Assembly: GCF_027922365.1 (NCBI RefSeq)
Contig: NZ_BSFN01000012.1
Coordinates: 83,468-147,467 of the forward strand
Direction: 5' to 3'
From: Pseudomonas turukhanskensis
GTDB lineage: Bacteria; Pseudomonadota; Gammaproteobacteria; Pseudomonadales; Pseudomonadaceae
Length of the DNA stretch: 64,000 nt
This document shows, piece after piece, positions 40,384 through 49,506 of this stretch; the first letter of the stretch is position 1; the number at the start of each line of letters is the position of its first letter. The notes below the pieces were generated by a model. That model was not told the DNA's origin, did not search any database, and saw only the letters and a program-made list of their open reading frames with translations. The translations under genes and the position numbers were made by a program.

Positions 40384-41208
40384 ATGTCGAGCCGTCTGCT
40401 TGCCATATCGCTGAGTCTCGTACTGACCACCCTTCTCCCTCTCGGCGCACACGCCGCCAATTCCGCTACCGATTCCGACAATCTGCTCAAGCTGCATCAG
40501 TTGCGTCTGGCCGCGCAGAAAAGCCTGGGCGACTTCTACATGTACAACAGCATGGATGGCGATCAGCGCTACGCGCGCCAAATCGAAGAGTCCGTGCATG
40601 ACGCCGACGCCCGCCTCGCCGAACTCACTGAAATGCCAGGCGACGGTTCCAAAGCCATGCGCGCGCAGCTTGAACAGCAACTCACTGCCTACGAGTCGGA
40701 ACTGAAAAACCTCACCACGGCGATGAAAACCCAGGGTTTCACCGAACTGCAGCCGGTGGCCGACCTGGCTACGCGCAACCAACAGCTGATGGCCCTGAGC
40801 AGTGAGCTATACGCCAAGATTCAGCAGGAAAGCGGCCAGGTCGTGCCGCCCATGACCCAGCAAAGCCGCGAGCAAAGTCTGCTGATGCAGGCCATCGCCG
40901 TGGACTATGCTTCACGCAGTGCATCGGTGGGCGGCACCTTTATTGGCAGCGCCGCCGGTGATGAGAAGACTATCGAAGACCTGGTTAGCCAGTTCGCTGG
41001 TCAGCTCAATACGTTGGAGAAGTCGCCACAGAACACCGCGCAGATTCGTGACTCGTTGAACGGCATCAACACCAAGTGGCGCTATATCGAGAAATCGCTG
41101 AAAAACTACAATGAGAACTCTGTACCATTCGTGGTCAGTAAGTACTCAGACAGTATCATCGACGGCTTGGAAGGAGTTTCGGCGCAGTATCTGGCCGCCA
41201 AGCTTTGA
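40384..41208 (+). CDS. Uncharacterised exported helical protein
   Basis: A 274-residue protein with an N-terminal signal peptide (SRLLAISLSLVLTTLLPLGAHA, probable cut after AHA). The mature part is almost all alpha-helical with heptad-like patterns and no cysteine, so a periplasmic helical bundle is likely. GGAG supports the ATG at 40384 over one at 40363. I do not recognise a named domain. It diverges from fadBA. Confidence 0.8.
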   Translation: MSSRLLAISLSLVLTTLLPLGAHAANSATDSDNLLKLHQLRLAAQKSLGDFYMYNSMDGDQRYARQIEESVHDADARLAELTEMPGDGSKAMRAQLEQQLTAYESELKNLTTAMKTQGFTELQPVADLATRNQQLMALSSELYAKIQQESGQVVPPMTQQSREQSLLMQAIAVDYASRSASVGGTFIGSAAGDEKTIEDLVSQFAGQLNTLEKSPQNTAQIRDSLNGINTKWRYIEKSLKNYNENSVPFVVSKYSDSIIDGLEGVSAQYLAAKL

Positions 41209-41245
41209 CAACACCTACAGACTTTCCGGCCTGCCTGGCCACCCC

Positions 41246-41270
41246 AGCCCGCTTAATCCCGGGCTTTTTA
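41246..41270 (+). terminator. Rho-independent terminator
   Basis: AGCCCG pairs with CGGGCT, followed by TTTTTATTT, 38 bases after the periplasmic gene. Confidence 0.8.
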
Positions 41271-41291
41271 TTTAGGCGATATGGCGTTCGC

Positions 41292-41381
41292 CAGCCCCGT
41301 TGGAGCGACCTTGGTCGCGAACCCTGCAAACGGTATTCGAGACCGGTGCTTGCAGGGTTCGCCAGCAAGCTGGTTCCTACA
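41292..41381. repeat. Palindromic repeat, family D
   Basis: GTTGGAGCGACCTTGGTCGC and CAGCAAGCTGGTTCCTACAA flank an inner inverted pair GCGAACCCTGCAA / TTGCAGGGTTCGC. A composite repeat in the gap before the convergent gene at 41406. Confidence 0.6.
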
Positions 41382-41405
41382 ACATCAAAATCAACGTCAA
41401 AAGCG

Positions 41406-41843
41406 CTAAGCCAAGGCCTTCAACACCGCCGCCACTGGCACAAGGCTCTCCGCCTCGCCCCGCTCGCCCCAACACAGCGCCACCATCTGCTTGCTGGCTT
41501 CAACTTTGTACACGTCAGACGGCAAGGTCTGCAGGTGAGGCAGCACGGTTACGTCAGCGCAGGGCTCGCGCCATTGGTTTACCCATTGCCCGGCACTCAA
41601 CTGCCAGTAGCACCAGCTGTCCTCAGCCCCTTTGCGCCGCGCGCGGTGGTATTGCGGGCAGGGGCTGGGCGGATCTTCGGGCAGCCAGTGGGGCCACTCC
41701 TGGCGCGACAACTGCATTCCCAAGCCTTGCTGGCGCGCCGCCATGCGAATCGCCATGCGCCCCTGCTGCCGGCGCGAAGGCCGCAGCCAGGCCAGCGGGC
41801 TCAGCACAACAGCCGTGAGCAGTAACACGATCCACAGGGTCAT
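41406..41843 (-). CDS. Uncharacterised membrane-anchored protein
   Basis: A 145-residue protein with one N-terminal membrane span (MTLWIVLLLTAVVLSPLAWL) and a basic linker, then a soluble domain containing W-rich segments (RQEWPHWLPEDPP, YWQLSAGQWVNQW). Topology suggests the bulk is cytoplasmic. It vaguely recalls proteins labelled YajC-like in Pseudomonas, but the YajC motif is not evident. Function unknown. Confidence 0.72.
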   Translation of the reverse strand: MTLWIVLLLTAVVLSPLAWLRPSRRQQGRMAIRMAARQQGLGMQLSRQEWPHWLPEDPPSPCPQYHRARRKGAEDSWCYWQLSAGQWVNQWREPCADVTVLPHLQTLPSDVYKVEASKQMVALCWGERGEAESLVPVAAVLKALA

Positions 41844-41928
41844 ACGTTAAGTCCCACAACAATAAAGGCTGCATTTAGCCAACATTCGTGGCCATACTTT
41901 GGTCATTCGTCTCAGGAGGAGTACCACC

Positions 41929-42369
41929 ATGATCTATCAGCACATTCTGGTTGCCCTGGATCTTTCCGAAGAATGCGACCCGGTGATGAAGCGCGCTTAC
42001 GCACTTGCCACCGCAAGCCAGGCCAAGCTGTCACTGGTGCATATCGTCGAGCCCATGGCCATGGCCTTTGGTGGCGACGTACCGATGGACCTTTCCACCC
42101 TGCAGCAGCAGCAATTCGAACAAGCCCGAGAACGTCTGGACAGCTACTCCGCCAAGTACCCGGAACTGGGCAGCGACAGCCGTCACCTGGTGTACGGCCA
42201 ACCTCGCCAGGAAATCCACCGCCTGGCCGCCGAGCAAGGCGCCGACCTGATCGTGGTGGGCAGCCATGGCCGTCACGGCCTGGCGCTGTTGCTGGGTTCC
42301 ACCGCCAATGACGTCTTGCACGGCGCGCCGTGTGATGTGCTGGCGGTACGTCTGAAAAAGCCGGACTAA
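41929..42369 (+). CDS. Universal stress protein, UspA family
   Basis: A 146-residue single Usp domain. It begins MIYQHILVALDLSEE and has a near-canonical nucleotide-binding loop GSHGRHGLALLLGSTA, with eight rather than nine residues between the second and third glycine positions. Strong AGGAGGA ribosome-binding site at 41913-41919. Probably induced in stress or low oxygen, but no Anr box was seen upstream. Confidence 0.92.
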   Translation: MIYQHILVALDLSEECDPVMKRAYALATASQAKLSLVHIVEPMAMAFGGDVPMDLSTLQQQQFEQARERLDSYSAKYPELGSDSRHLVYGQPRQEIHRLAAEQGADLIVVGSHGRHGLALLLGSTANDVLHGAPCDVLAVRLKKPD

Positions 42370-42381
42370 ACCCCCGCCCTC

Positions 42382-42407
42382 TGTAGGAGCGGCTTTAGCC
42401 GCGATGG
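42382..42407. repeat. Short palindrome, family D/E single unit
   Basis: GTAGGAGCGGCTTTAGCCGC is a common Pseudomonas-style intergenic unit, here between convergent genes. A full two-armed copy is at 59035-59095. Confidence 0.5.
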
Positions 42408-42450
42408 GCCAGGCCTGGAAACAGGGTTTCTCCACGCCTGGCCGCCGCCG

Positions 42451-43137
42451 TTACTCCGGCAAATCCCCCGCACTCATCACCATCGGCCGAATCTTCTGCA
42501 GCTGCGTTTCCAGCGAATGGGTGATGCTCGTCGACATCGAGAAAAACGTCAGAAACGCCTTGAGGTTCGAGTCGCCTTCACACACATCGTGAATGCGCTG
42601 CCAGAACGCCTGGTTCACCAGCTGCAATTGCTGGAATAAACGCACCAGCCCCTTCAGCTCCCAGTCCGCATGACGTCCTTCGCGAAAGTTGAAGTACTGG
42701 CGCGCCAGATACAGCGACACCACCCGCAGAATAAATTCCTGATTATTGGCAAAAGGCAGATGGTTGAACGCCATCGGCTTCAGTTTGCTCAGCATCGGGC
42801 AGGCGCTGGTGGGCATGATCAGGCCGAGCAAGGCGCGCAAGCCCTCCTCCAGACCGGCCTGCTTGCTGTATTCACGCTCGGGCGTACGCACCCAGAAATG
42901 GGCTTTCTGAAAAGCCGGCAAACCCTGAAAGTCTTCGATTACCCGATGCAGATCCACCGCCGCCGGGCAGTGGCTGTACTGCTCGCGTTTGAGCGGGCAG
43001 TTGCTGCACTGGTGATATTCCAGCCGCGTCCAGGCCGGCGCCAATAGCGCCCGCTCCTGGTCGTATTCACGGTCAAGTTCGATGCGATAGCCAAACTCAT
43101 GACTATCGTCGAGGGAAATCCGGTACTCGATGGCCAT
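42451..43137 (-). CDS. Uncharacterised protein with a conserved-looking Cys cluster
   Basis: A 228-residue soluble protein. Cysteines at 44, 47 and 57 (HQCSNCPLKREQYSHC) plus 113 (TSACPML) give a CX2CX9C...C pattern suited to a zinc site or an iron-sulphur cluster. The remainder looks helical. No signal peptide or membrane span. It ends the gene pair upstream of uup on the same strand, 20 bases after the uup stop. I do not know a function. Confidence 0.78.
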   Translation of the reverse strand: MAIEYRISLDDSHEFGYRIELDREYDQERALLAPAWTRLEYHQCSNCPLKREQYSHCPAAVDLHRVIEDFQGLPAFQKAHFWVRTPEREYSKQAGLEEGLRALLGLIMPTSACPMLSKLKPMAFNHLPFANNQEFILRVVSLYLARQYFNFREGRHADWELKGLVRLFQQLQLVNQAFWQRIHDVCEGDSNLKAFLTFFSMSTSITHSLETQLQKIRPMVMSAGDLPE

Positions 43138-43157
43138 TCAGGTGTGCGCCCCGCTTA

Positions 43158-45065
43158 TCAGTCGTCCAACTCTGCCCAACGCTCCAGCAGCGCATCCAGC
43201 TCTTGCTGCGCACTGTCGAGCAGAGCCAGCACCGCAGCGCTTTCCGCCGCCGGACGCTGATAGAAAGTTGGCCCGGCAATTTCTTCGTTCAATTCAGCGA
43301 TCTTGCCTTCCTGCGCGTCAATCAAACCCGGCAGAGCTTCGAGTTCACGCTGCAGTTTGTAGCTGAGCTTTTTCTTCGCCACCGGAATCTCGGCAGCCTC
43401 CACCACAGTAGCGACCGGCGCCGGCGCGGTGGTTTCCGGCTTGCCGGATTTGCTTTCGCCTACGCCCAACAGTTTTGGCGAACCGCCCTGACGCAGCCAG
43501 TCCTGATAACCACCCACATACTCGCGCACCTTGCCTTCGCCTTCGAAAACCAGGGTGCTGGTCACCACGTTGTCGAGGAATGCCCGGTCGTGGCTGACCA
43601 TCAGCACGGTGCCGGCGAAGTTGGACAGCACTTCTTCCAGCAGTTCGAGGGTTTCCACGTCCAAGTCGTTGGTCGGTTCGTCCAGCACCAGCAGGTTGGC
43701 CGGCTTGCTAAACAGCTTAGCCAGCAACAGACGGGCACGCTCACCACCGGACAACGCTTTGACCGGCGTACGCGCACGCTGCGGGCTGAACAGGAAGTCG
43801 CCGAGGTAGCTCAACACGTGGCGGTTCTGGCCATCGATTTCGATAAAGTCGCGCCCCTCGGCGACGTTGTCGATCACGGTCTTTTCCAGGTCCAACTGAT
43901 GGCGCAACTGGTCGAAGTACGCCACTTCCAGCCGTGTACCCACTTCCACCGTGCCGCTGGTGGGCTGCAGGTTATCGAGCATCAGCTTGAGCAAGGTGGT
44001 TTTGCCGGTACCGTTAGCGCCGAGCAGACCGATACGGTCCTGACGCTGCAGCACCATGGAGAAATCCTTGATCAGGGTCGGGCCGCCCGGGTGGGCGAAG
44101 CTGACGTTCTCCAGCACCATCACCTGCTTACCGGATTTTTCCGAAGTATCCAGCTGAATGTTGGCCTTGCCGGTGCGCTCACGACGCTCACTGCGTTCAA
44201 CACGCAGGGCCTTCAGCGCACGTACGCGGCCTTCGTTACGGGTTCGACGGGCTTTGATGCCCTGACGAATCCACACTTCTTCCTGGGCCAGGCGTTTGTC
44301 AAACAGGGCGTTGGCCGTTTCTTCGGCGGCCAGTTGCGCCTCTTTATGCACCAGAAAGCTCGCGTAATCGCCGTTCCAGTCGATCAGGCCGCCGCGGTCC
44401 AGTTCGAGAATGCGTGTAGCCAGGTTCTGCAAGAAGGACCGGTCGTGGGTAATAAACAGTACGGCGCCCTGGAAATCCTTCAGGGCGTCTTCCAGCCAGG
44501 CGATGGCGCCGATATCCAGGTGGTTGGTCGGTTCGTCGAGCAGCAGCAGATCGGGCTCGGACACCAGCGCCTGGGCCAGCAGTACCCGGCGACGCCAGCC
44601 ACCGGACAGCTCGGCCAGCGTTTTATCGGCCGGCAGTTGCAGGCGGCTCAGGGTGCTGTCCACCAGTTGCTGCAAGCGCCAGCCGTCTTTGGCCTCCAGC
44701 TCTTGCTGCACGTGCATCAGCTTGTTGAGGTCTTCGTCGGTGACGATATTCATGCTCAGGTGGTGGTACTGGGCGAGCAAGGCGCCAACACCGTCCAGGC
44801 CTTCGGCCACCACATCGAACACGGTACGCCCGTCGGCCACCGGCAATTCCTGCGGCAGCTCACCGATTTTCAGGCCCGGGGCGCGCCACACCGCGCCGTC
44901 GTCGCCCAGGCGGTCGCCTTTCACCAGACGCAGCAGGCTGGATTTACCGGTGCCGTTGCGGCCGATGATGCACACCCGCTCGCCACGGGCGATCTGCCAG
45001 GAAATCTTGTCCAGCAGCGGCATTGCGCCATAGGCCAGGGAAACATCGGTGAACTTGAGCAGCAT
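43158..45065 (-). CDS. uup: ABC-F family ATPase Uup
   Basis: A 635-residue cytoplasmic protein with two ATP-binding cassettes: Walker A GRNGTGKSS and GANGTGKTT, signatures LSGGWRRRVLL and LSGGERARLLL, and DEPTNHLDI / DEPTNDLDV. The C-terminal coiled-coil DNA-binding domain (about 560-635) is the Uup mark. ABC-F proteins act on ribosomes, and Uup also influences precise transposon excision. The ATG at 45065 (MLLKFTDVS) is chosen; a 99-codon upstream extension has no family support. Confidence 0.95.
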   Translation of the reverse strand: MLLKFTDVSLAYGAMPLLDKISWQIARGERVCIIGRNGTGKSSLLRLVKGDRLGDDGAVWRAPGLKIGELPQELPVADGRTVFDVVAEGLDGVGALLAQYHHLSMNIVTDEDLNKLMHVQQELEAKDGWRLQQLVDSTLSRLQLPADKTLAELSGGWRRRVLLAQALVSEPDLLLLDEPTNHLDIGAIAWLEDALKDFQGAVLFITHDRSFLQNLATRILELDRGGLIDWNGDYASFLVHKEAQLAAEETANALFDKRLAQEEVWIRQGIKARRTRNEGRVRALKALRVERSERRERTGKANIQLDTSEKSGKQVMVLENVSFAHPGGPTLIKDFSMVLQRQDRIGLLGANGTGKTTLLKLMLDNLQPTSGTVEVGTRLEVAYFDQLRHQLDLEKTVIDNVAEGRDFIEIDGQNRHVLSYLGDFLFSPQRARTPVKALSGGERARLLLAKLFSKPANLLVLDEPTNDLDVETLELLEEVLSNFAGTVLMVSHDRAFLDNVVTSTLVFEGEGKVREYVGGYQDWLRQGGSPKLLGVGESKSGKPETTAPAPVATVVEAAEIPVAKKKLSYKLQRELEALPGLIDAQEGKIAELNEEIAGPTFYQRPAAESAAVLALLDSAQQELDALLERWAELDD

Positions 45066-45432
45066 GGTCGCCTCGAGGGGAATAGCTGCGGCGGTTGGCG
45101 CGTGGCGCAACCGCCGCTGGAAATCTCTTTGCCGCACGCTTTTGGCAACGGCAAAACTGGGCGCGCATTCTACCGAGTTGCGCCGTGGGCCGGGTGGCAT
45201 TTTTTTGCGCAGGCGCGCGCGTACTTTCAACCGGGGCGTAGGGCGTATATCGCCAAAGGCGATATACGCCGATACACAATCCGCGACCCATCGGTATACC
45301 GCGCCGAGACCCGCGGCGGATATCCGCTGCGCGCATATTCGCCCTACGCAAGCCCATACCAAAAGGCTAAGCTAGCCCCCTTGAGCGCCCAGCCAACGGC
45401 GCGTCTTTCAGAATATTCAGTTCGGAAGTGTC
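45066..45432. other. Divergent intergenic region uup-slt
   Basis: 367 bases with a repeat at 45237-45348 and the promoters of both divergent genes. No gene seen. Confidence 0.6.
45237..45348. repeat. Palindromic repeat, family F
   Basis: GGCGTATATCGCC and GGCGATATACGCC pair perfectly around three bases (45242-45270). The outer ends GTAGGGCG and CGCCCTAC form a wider inverted repeat, with GCGGATATCCGC between. REP-like. Confidence 0.65.
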
Positions 45433-47361
45433 ATGCGCGGTCGTCTGCTCTGCCTGTTTTCCTGCCTGCTTCTCTCCTCGGTCACCCTCCAAGCCTCTGC
45501 GGCCGCCAGCCTGGCGCAGCAACGCTTGTTCTACGACGAGGCCAAACGTGCCCTGGCTAAAGGTGACAGCGGCCCTTACCGCAAGTACGCCAATGCCCTG
45601 GCCGACTACCCGCTGGAACCCTACCTGGCGTATGACGAACTGACCTATCGGCTGAAAAGCGCGAGTAACGCCGAAATCGAGAAATTCCTCGCCGAGCATG
45701 GCGACCTGCCGCAAGCGAACTGGATGAAACTGCGCTGGTTGCGCTGGCTGGCCGAGCGCGGCGACTGGAAGCCGTTCGTCAAGTACTACGACCCCAAGAT
45801 GAATTTCACCGAGCTGGACTGCCTCAACGGCCAGCACCAGCTCATCAGCGGCCAGACCGCCGAAGGCTATGCCAGCGCAGAAAAACTCTGGCTGGTTGGC
45901 AAGTCGCAGCCCGATGCCTGTGAGCCGCTGTTCAGCATGTGGGCCAATGCCGGTCAGCTCACCGAAACCATGCGCTGGAAACGCCTGAAACTGGCGGTAC
46001 AAGCGCGCAATTACAGTCTGGCCAGCCACCTGACCCAGACCCTGCCGACCCTTGGCAGCCAAGGCCAGCTGATGATCGACGTGGCGCAAAAGCCGACCAT
46101 GCTGACCCAGACCGGTCGCTTTATGCCCGCCAGTCAGACCATGGCCGACGTGGTGAGTATCGGCCTACGCCGCTTGGCCAAAACCGACCCGGAAAAAGCC
46201 ATCAGCCTGCTGAACGACTACACCCAACGCTTGCCGTTCTCGATGGAAGAAAAGGTCGCCATCGCCCGCGAAATCGGCCTGACCCTGGCGAAAAGCTTCG
46301 ATGATCGCGCCCTGCCGATCATGACCCAGTACGACCCTGAACTGCGTGACAACACCGTCACCGAATGGCGCGCGCGCCTGCTCTTGCGCCTGGGCCGCTG
46401 GAGCGAGGCTAACCAGTTGATTCGCCGCATGCCGGCAGACCTGGCCAGCACCAACCGCTGGCGCTACTGGCAGGCCCGCAGCCAGCAACTGGCCGACCCG
46501 AACAACCAGGGCCCGGCCCTGCTGCTATACCAACCGGTCTCCAGGGAGCGCGACTTCTACGGCTTTATGGCCGCCGACCAGCTGAAAACCCCGTACCAGC
46601 TGACCAACAAGCCGCTGCTGCTGGACCCCAAGCTGGTGCAGAAAGTGCGCAACACACCGGGCATTCGCCGCGCCCTGGAATTCCACGACCGTGGCCAGAT
46701 CGTCGATGGCCGCCGCGAGTGGTACCACGTCAGCCGTCTGTTCAGCCGCGACGAACTGGTGGCCCAGGCGCGCCTGGCCTATGAAAAACGCTGGTACTTT
46801 CCCGCCATTCGCACCATCAGCCAGGCGCAGTACTGGGACGACCTGGACGTGCGTTTCCCGATGGCCCACCAGGGCACCCTGGTGCGCGAAGCCAAAGTAC
46901 GCGGCCTGCATTCCAGCTGGGTGTTTGCGATCACTCGCCAGGAAAGCGCCTTTATGGACGACGCCCGCTCCGGCGTCGGCGCCAGTGGCCTGATGCAACT
47001 GATGCCCGCCACCGCCAAGGAAACCGCGCGCAAATTCAGCATTCCGTTCGCCCCGCAGCAACTGCTGGACCCGGACAAGAATGTGCAACTGGGCGCGGCC
47101 TACCTGAGCCAGGTGCATGGCCAGTTCAACGGCAACCGCGTACTAGCCTCAGCCGCCTACAACGCCGGCCCCGGCCGCGTGCGCCAATGGCTCAAAGGCT
47201 CGAACCACCTGGCGTATGACGTGTGGGTGGAAACCATTCCGTTCGACGAAACCCGCCAGTACGTGCAGAACGTGCTGTCTTACGCGGTGATCTACGGCTT
47301 TAAGCTCAATGCACCGCAGCCGTTGGTGGATTGGCATGAGCGGTTTTTTGACGACCAATAA
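45433..47361 (+). CDS. slt: Soluble lytic murein transglycosylase
   Basis: Periplasmic lytic transglycosylase of 642 residues that cleaves peptidoglycan with formation of 1,6-anhydroMurNAc ends. Signal peptide at 1-24 (LLSSVTLQASA), a long helical superhelical (U/L) domain, then a GH23 catalytic domain with Glu504 in ITRQESAF, SGLMQLMPATA and AYNAGPGRV. Its products feed the NagZ recycling pathway encoded at 29 kb. Confidence 0.96.
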   Translation: MRGRLLCLFSCLLLSSVTLQASAAASLAQQRLFYDEAKRALAKGDSGPYRKYANALADYPLEPYLAYDELTYRLKSASNAEIEKFLAEHGDLPQANWMKLRWLRWLAERGDWKPFVKYYDPKMNFTELDCLNGQHQLISGQTAEGYASAEKLWLVGKSQPDACEPLFSMWANAGQLTETMRWKRLKLAVQARNYSLASHLTQTLPTLGSQGQLMIDVAQKPTMLTQTGRFMPASQTMADVVSIGLRRLAKTDPEKAISLLNDYTQRLPFSMEEKVAIAREIGLTLAKSFDDRALPIMTQYDPELRDNTVTEWRARLLLRLGRWSEANQLIRRMPADLASTNRWRYWQARSQQLADPNNQGPALLLYQPVSRERDFYGFMAADQLKTPYQLTNKPLLLDPKLVQKVRNTPGIRRALEFHDRGQIVDGRREWYHVSRLFSRDELVAQARLAYEKRWYFPAIRTISQAQYWDDLDVRFPMAHQGTLVREAKVRGLHSSWVFAITRQESAFMDDARSGVGASGLMQLMPATAKETARKFSIPFAPQQLLDPDKNVQLGAAYLSQVHGQFNGNRVLASAAYNAGPGRVRQWLKGSNHLAYDVWVETIPFDETRQYVQNVLSYAVIYGFKLNAPQPLVDWHERFFDDQ

Positions 47362-47373
47362 GTTGTATTTTTT

Positions 47374-47399
47374 GTAGGAGCCAGCTTGCTGGCTCCTAC
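47374..47399. repeat. Palindromic repeat, family D, simple hairpin
   Basis: GTAGGAGCCAG and CTGGCTCCTAC pair perfectly around four bases. It sits between the convergent slt and MOSC genes and is preceded by a T-rich stretch, so it may end both transcripts. Confidence 0.75.
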
Positions 47400-47407
47400 C
47401 TCGAGGT

Positions 47408-48208
47408 TTACTCCAACACCTCGACATCCATCCCCACCGCCAACTCCCCTGCCCCTTCATTGATCAGGTTCTGCCCGAAATACACCTCGCCCTCTTTCTC
47501 TCGATAGGTTTTCAAGGTGGTGAGCGGTTCGCGATCGCTGCTGCGCTGGCCGGTCTTTGGGTCAATGGTGGTCATAATGCAGCGGGTGCAGCCCTTGACC
47601 ACACGAAACTCGACGTCGCCGATGCGGATGCGCTTCCAGCTGTCTTCGGCATAGGGTTCGCTGCCTTCCACCACCAAGTTGGTGCGAAACCGCAGCATTT
47701 CCAGTGGCCGGCCAACGCGGGCGGACAGATCGTCCAGCGAGGCCTGGCCAATCAGCAGCAATGGAAACCCATCAGGGAAACCCACTTTCTCCTGCGGCCC
47801 GAGGCTGCCGGGAATATCCCGCGCACGATCCACTGGCACGTGTACCAGGCGGCAGGCCTTACCGAGAAAGCGGCTAAGCCAGTCGGCCGCCTCGTCGCCG
47901 GCATCCGGCACCACCATGCTGTCGCTCCAGATAAAGGCGCCGCGCATGTCCGCGTCCGGTCCCGGTACCGGCACATCCAGCGGTTGGAACCCCTCGGCGC
48001 TCAACGTCAGGCCGCCCTGCGCATTCCACAGTGCCGACAGCTGCGACATATGCGCCATTGCCCGCTGCGTGAAAAAACGCCCGTTATTGGCGTCCACCAG
48101 CATCCAGCGCCGGTCACCGAGCATGCCGATGTTGTCGAGCTGCACACGCGGCAGGCTTTCGCCAATGGCGGATTTCAGGGGGAAACGGTAAAGGGCGGAA
48201 AGACGCAT
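47408..48208 (-). CDS. MOSC-domain protein, YcbX/mARC-like
   Basis: A 266-residue protein with a MOSC N-terminal beta-barrel (LYRFPLKSAIGESLPRVQLD) and a MOSC domain. A conserved Cys, likely the molybdenum ligand, occurs in VKGCTRCIMTTIDP. Such enzymes reduce N-hydroxylated compounds with Moco. Lacks the C-terminal ferredoxin domain found in E. coli YcbX. Moco genes moeA, moaB and mobA are about 9 kb away. Confidence 0.9.
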   Translation of the reverse strand: MRLSALYRFPLKSAIGESLPRVQLDNIGMLGDRRWMLVDANNGRFFTQRAMAHMSQLSALWNAQGGLTLSAEGFQPLDVPVPGPDADMRGAFIWSDSMVVPDAGDEAADWLSRFLGKACRLVHVPVDRARDIPGSLGPQEKVGFPDGFPLLLIGQASLDDLSARVGRPLEMLRFRTNLVVEGSEPYAEDSWKRIRIGDVEFRVVKGCTRCIMTTIDPKTGQRSSDREPLTTLKTYREKEGEVYFGQNLINEGAGELAVGMDVEVLE

Positions 48209-48309
48209 AACGAAGGTCCTGGGTGGCGTTCACAAGGGACCGTTATACGGAATTGGCAGGGCGGCACTCAAGCAGTTCGATCACCGAACGGCGAAACGCG
48301 GTTGCTCTT

Positions 48310-48418
48310 GTAGGGTGTGCTGCGCGCACCGTTGCGATTGCGTAGGGATCGCTCGGTGCGCATAGCACACCCTACGAGAGCAAGAGCGTTACTGCACCAC
48401 GATCAGCGCAGCACGCCC
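48310..48418. repeat. Palindromic repeat, family G (GTAGGGTGTGC type)
   Basis: GTAGGGTGTGCTGCGCGCAC (48310) pairs with GTGCGCATAGCACACCCTAC (to 48375). A partial copy GCAGCACGCCCTACG follows at about 48408. A related copy at 63850 is interrupted by an insertion sequence. Confidence 0.7.
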
Positions 48419-48424
48419 TACGAG

Positions 48425-49351
48425 TTATTCATCAAGCATCAGGCGTTCGCGAATTACGTCCACCAGCTTGTCGGGCTGAAACTTGGACAGGAAGTTATCG
48501 CAGCCCACCTTCTTCACCATCGCCTCGTTAAAGCTGCCTGACAGCGAGGTATGCAGCACCACATACAAGTCTTTAAGCCGCGCGTCGCTGCGAATCTCGG
48601 TGGTCAGGCGATAGCCGTCCATTTCCGGCATTTCAGCGTCGGTGAAGATCATCAGCAATTTGTCGGTCATCACGTGGCCTTCATCGGCCCACTTTTTCAG
48701 CTGATTGAGGCCTTTGAGGCCGTCGGTGGCCACGTGCAGTTTCAGCCCGAGTTGAGACAGGGTGTCACGCAGCTGGGCCAGCGCCACGCTGGAGTCGTCC
48801 ACCAGCAGCACTTCGCGGCCACGGGCTTTTTCCAGCAGCGGGTCGGCCAGGCGGTCGCCGGAAATCTTGGCGTTGTACGGCACGATCTCGGCCAGCACTT
48901 TTTCCACGTCGATGATTTCCACCAACTGCTCTTCCACCTTGGTGATCGCCGTCAGGTAGTGCTGACGACCAGCGCCACCGGGCGGCGGCAGGATGGAGTC
49001 CCAATTGAGGTTGAGAATGCGGTCCACACCGCCGACCAGAAAGGCCTGAACCGAGCGGTTGTATTCAGTGACGATGATGGTGCTGTTCACATCCGGCACG
49101 ATCGGGCGCATGCCGATGGCTTGCGACAGGTCGATGACCGGCAGGGTCTGGCCGCGCAGGCTGACCACCCCGCAGACAAACGGATGGCGATGGGGCATCA
49201 AGGTGAGCTTGGGCATCTGCAGAACTTCCTGCACCTTGAACACGTTGATCGCGAACAATTGCCGGCCTGCCAGGCGGAACATCAGGATTTCCAGGCGGTT
49301 CTCACCCACCAATTGGGTGCGTTGGTCCACTGAGTCGAGAATGCCGGCCAT
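48425..49351 (-). CDS. cheV: Chemotaxis coupling/receiver protein CheV
   Basis: A 308-residue CheW-like domain (about 15-165) fused to a receiver domain with the acid pair in LLVDDSSVA, phospho-Asp in IFTDAEMPEMDG and Lys in FLSKFQPDKL. It couples receptors to CheA and can act as a phosphate sink. It is a single gene with AGGAG upstream of the ATG. Confidence 0.95.
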   Translation of the reverse strand: MAGILDSVDQRTQLVGENRLEILMFRLAGRQLFAINVFKVQEVLQMPKLTLMPHRHPFVCGVVSLRGQTLPVIDLSQAIGMRPIVPDVNSTIIVTEYNRSVQAFLVGGVDRILNLNWDSILPPPGGAGRQHYLTAITKVEEQLVEIIDVEKVLAEIVPYNAKISGDRLADPLLEKARGREVLLVDDSSVALAQLRDTLSQLGLKLHVATDGLKGLNQLKKWADEGHVMTDKLLMIFTDAEMPEMDGYRLTTEIRSDARLKDLYVVLHTSLSGSFNEAMVKKVGCDNFLSKFQPDKLVDVIRERLMLDE

Positions 49352-49506
49352 GCTGTGCTCCTGTTGTGTCTGTCGAGTCTAGCTGTTGCTAGCCACCTTA
49401 TCGGCGGCAAGTGACACAACTGAAATGTGTCTGACGTGGGTGCCATCATGCCGTGCCATCACTGTAGGCACAATCGCACACCCTCGGCAGTCTGCTCCGG
49501 CTTTAT

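Noticed and set aside
43203..45560. Long plus-strand open frame over uup
   Set aside because: Antisense shadow of the ABC-F gene, rich in His/Gln with no domain.
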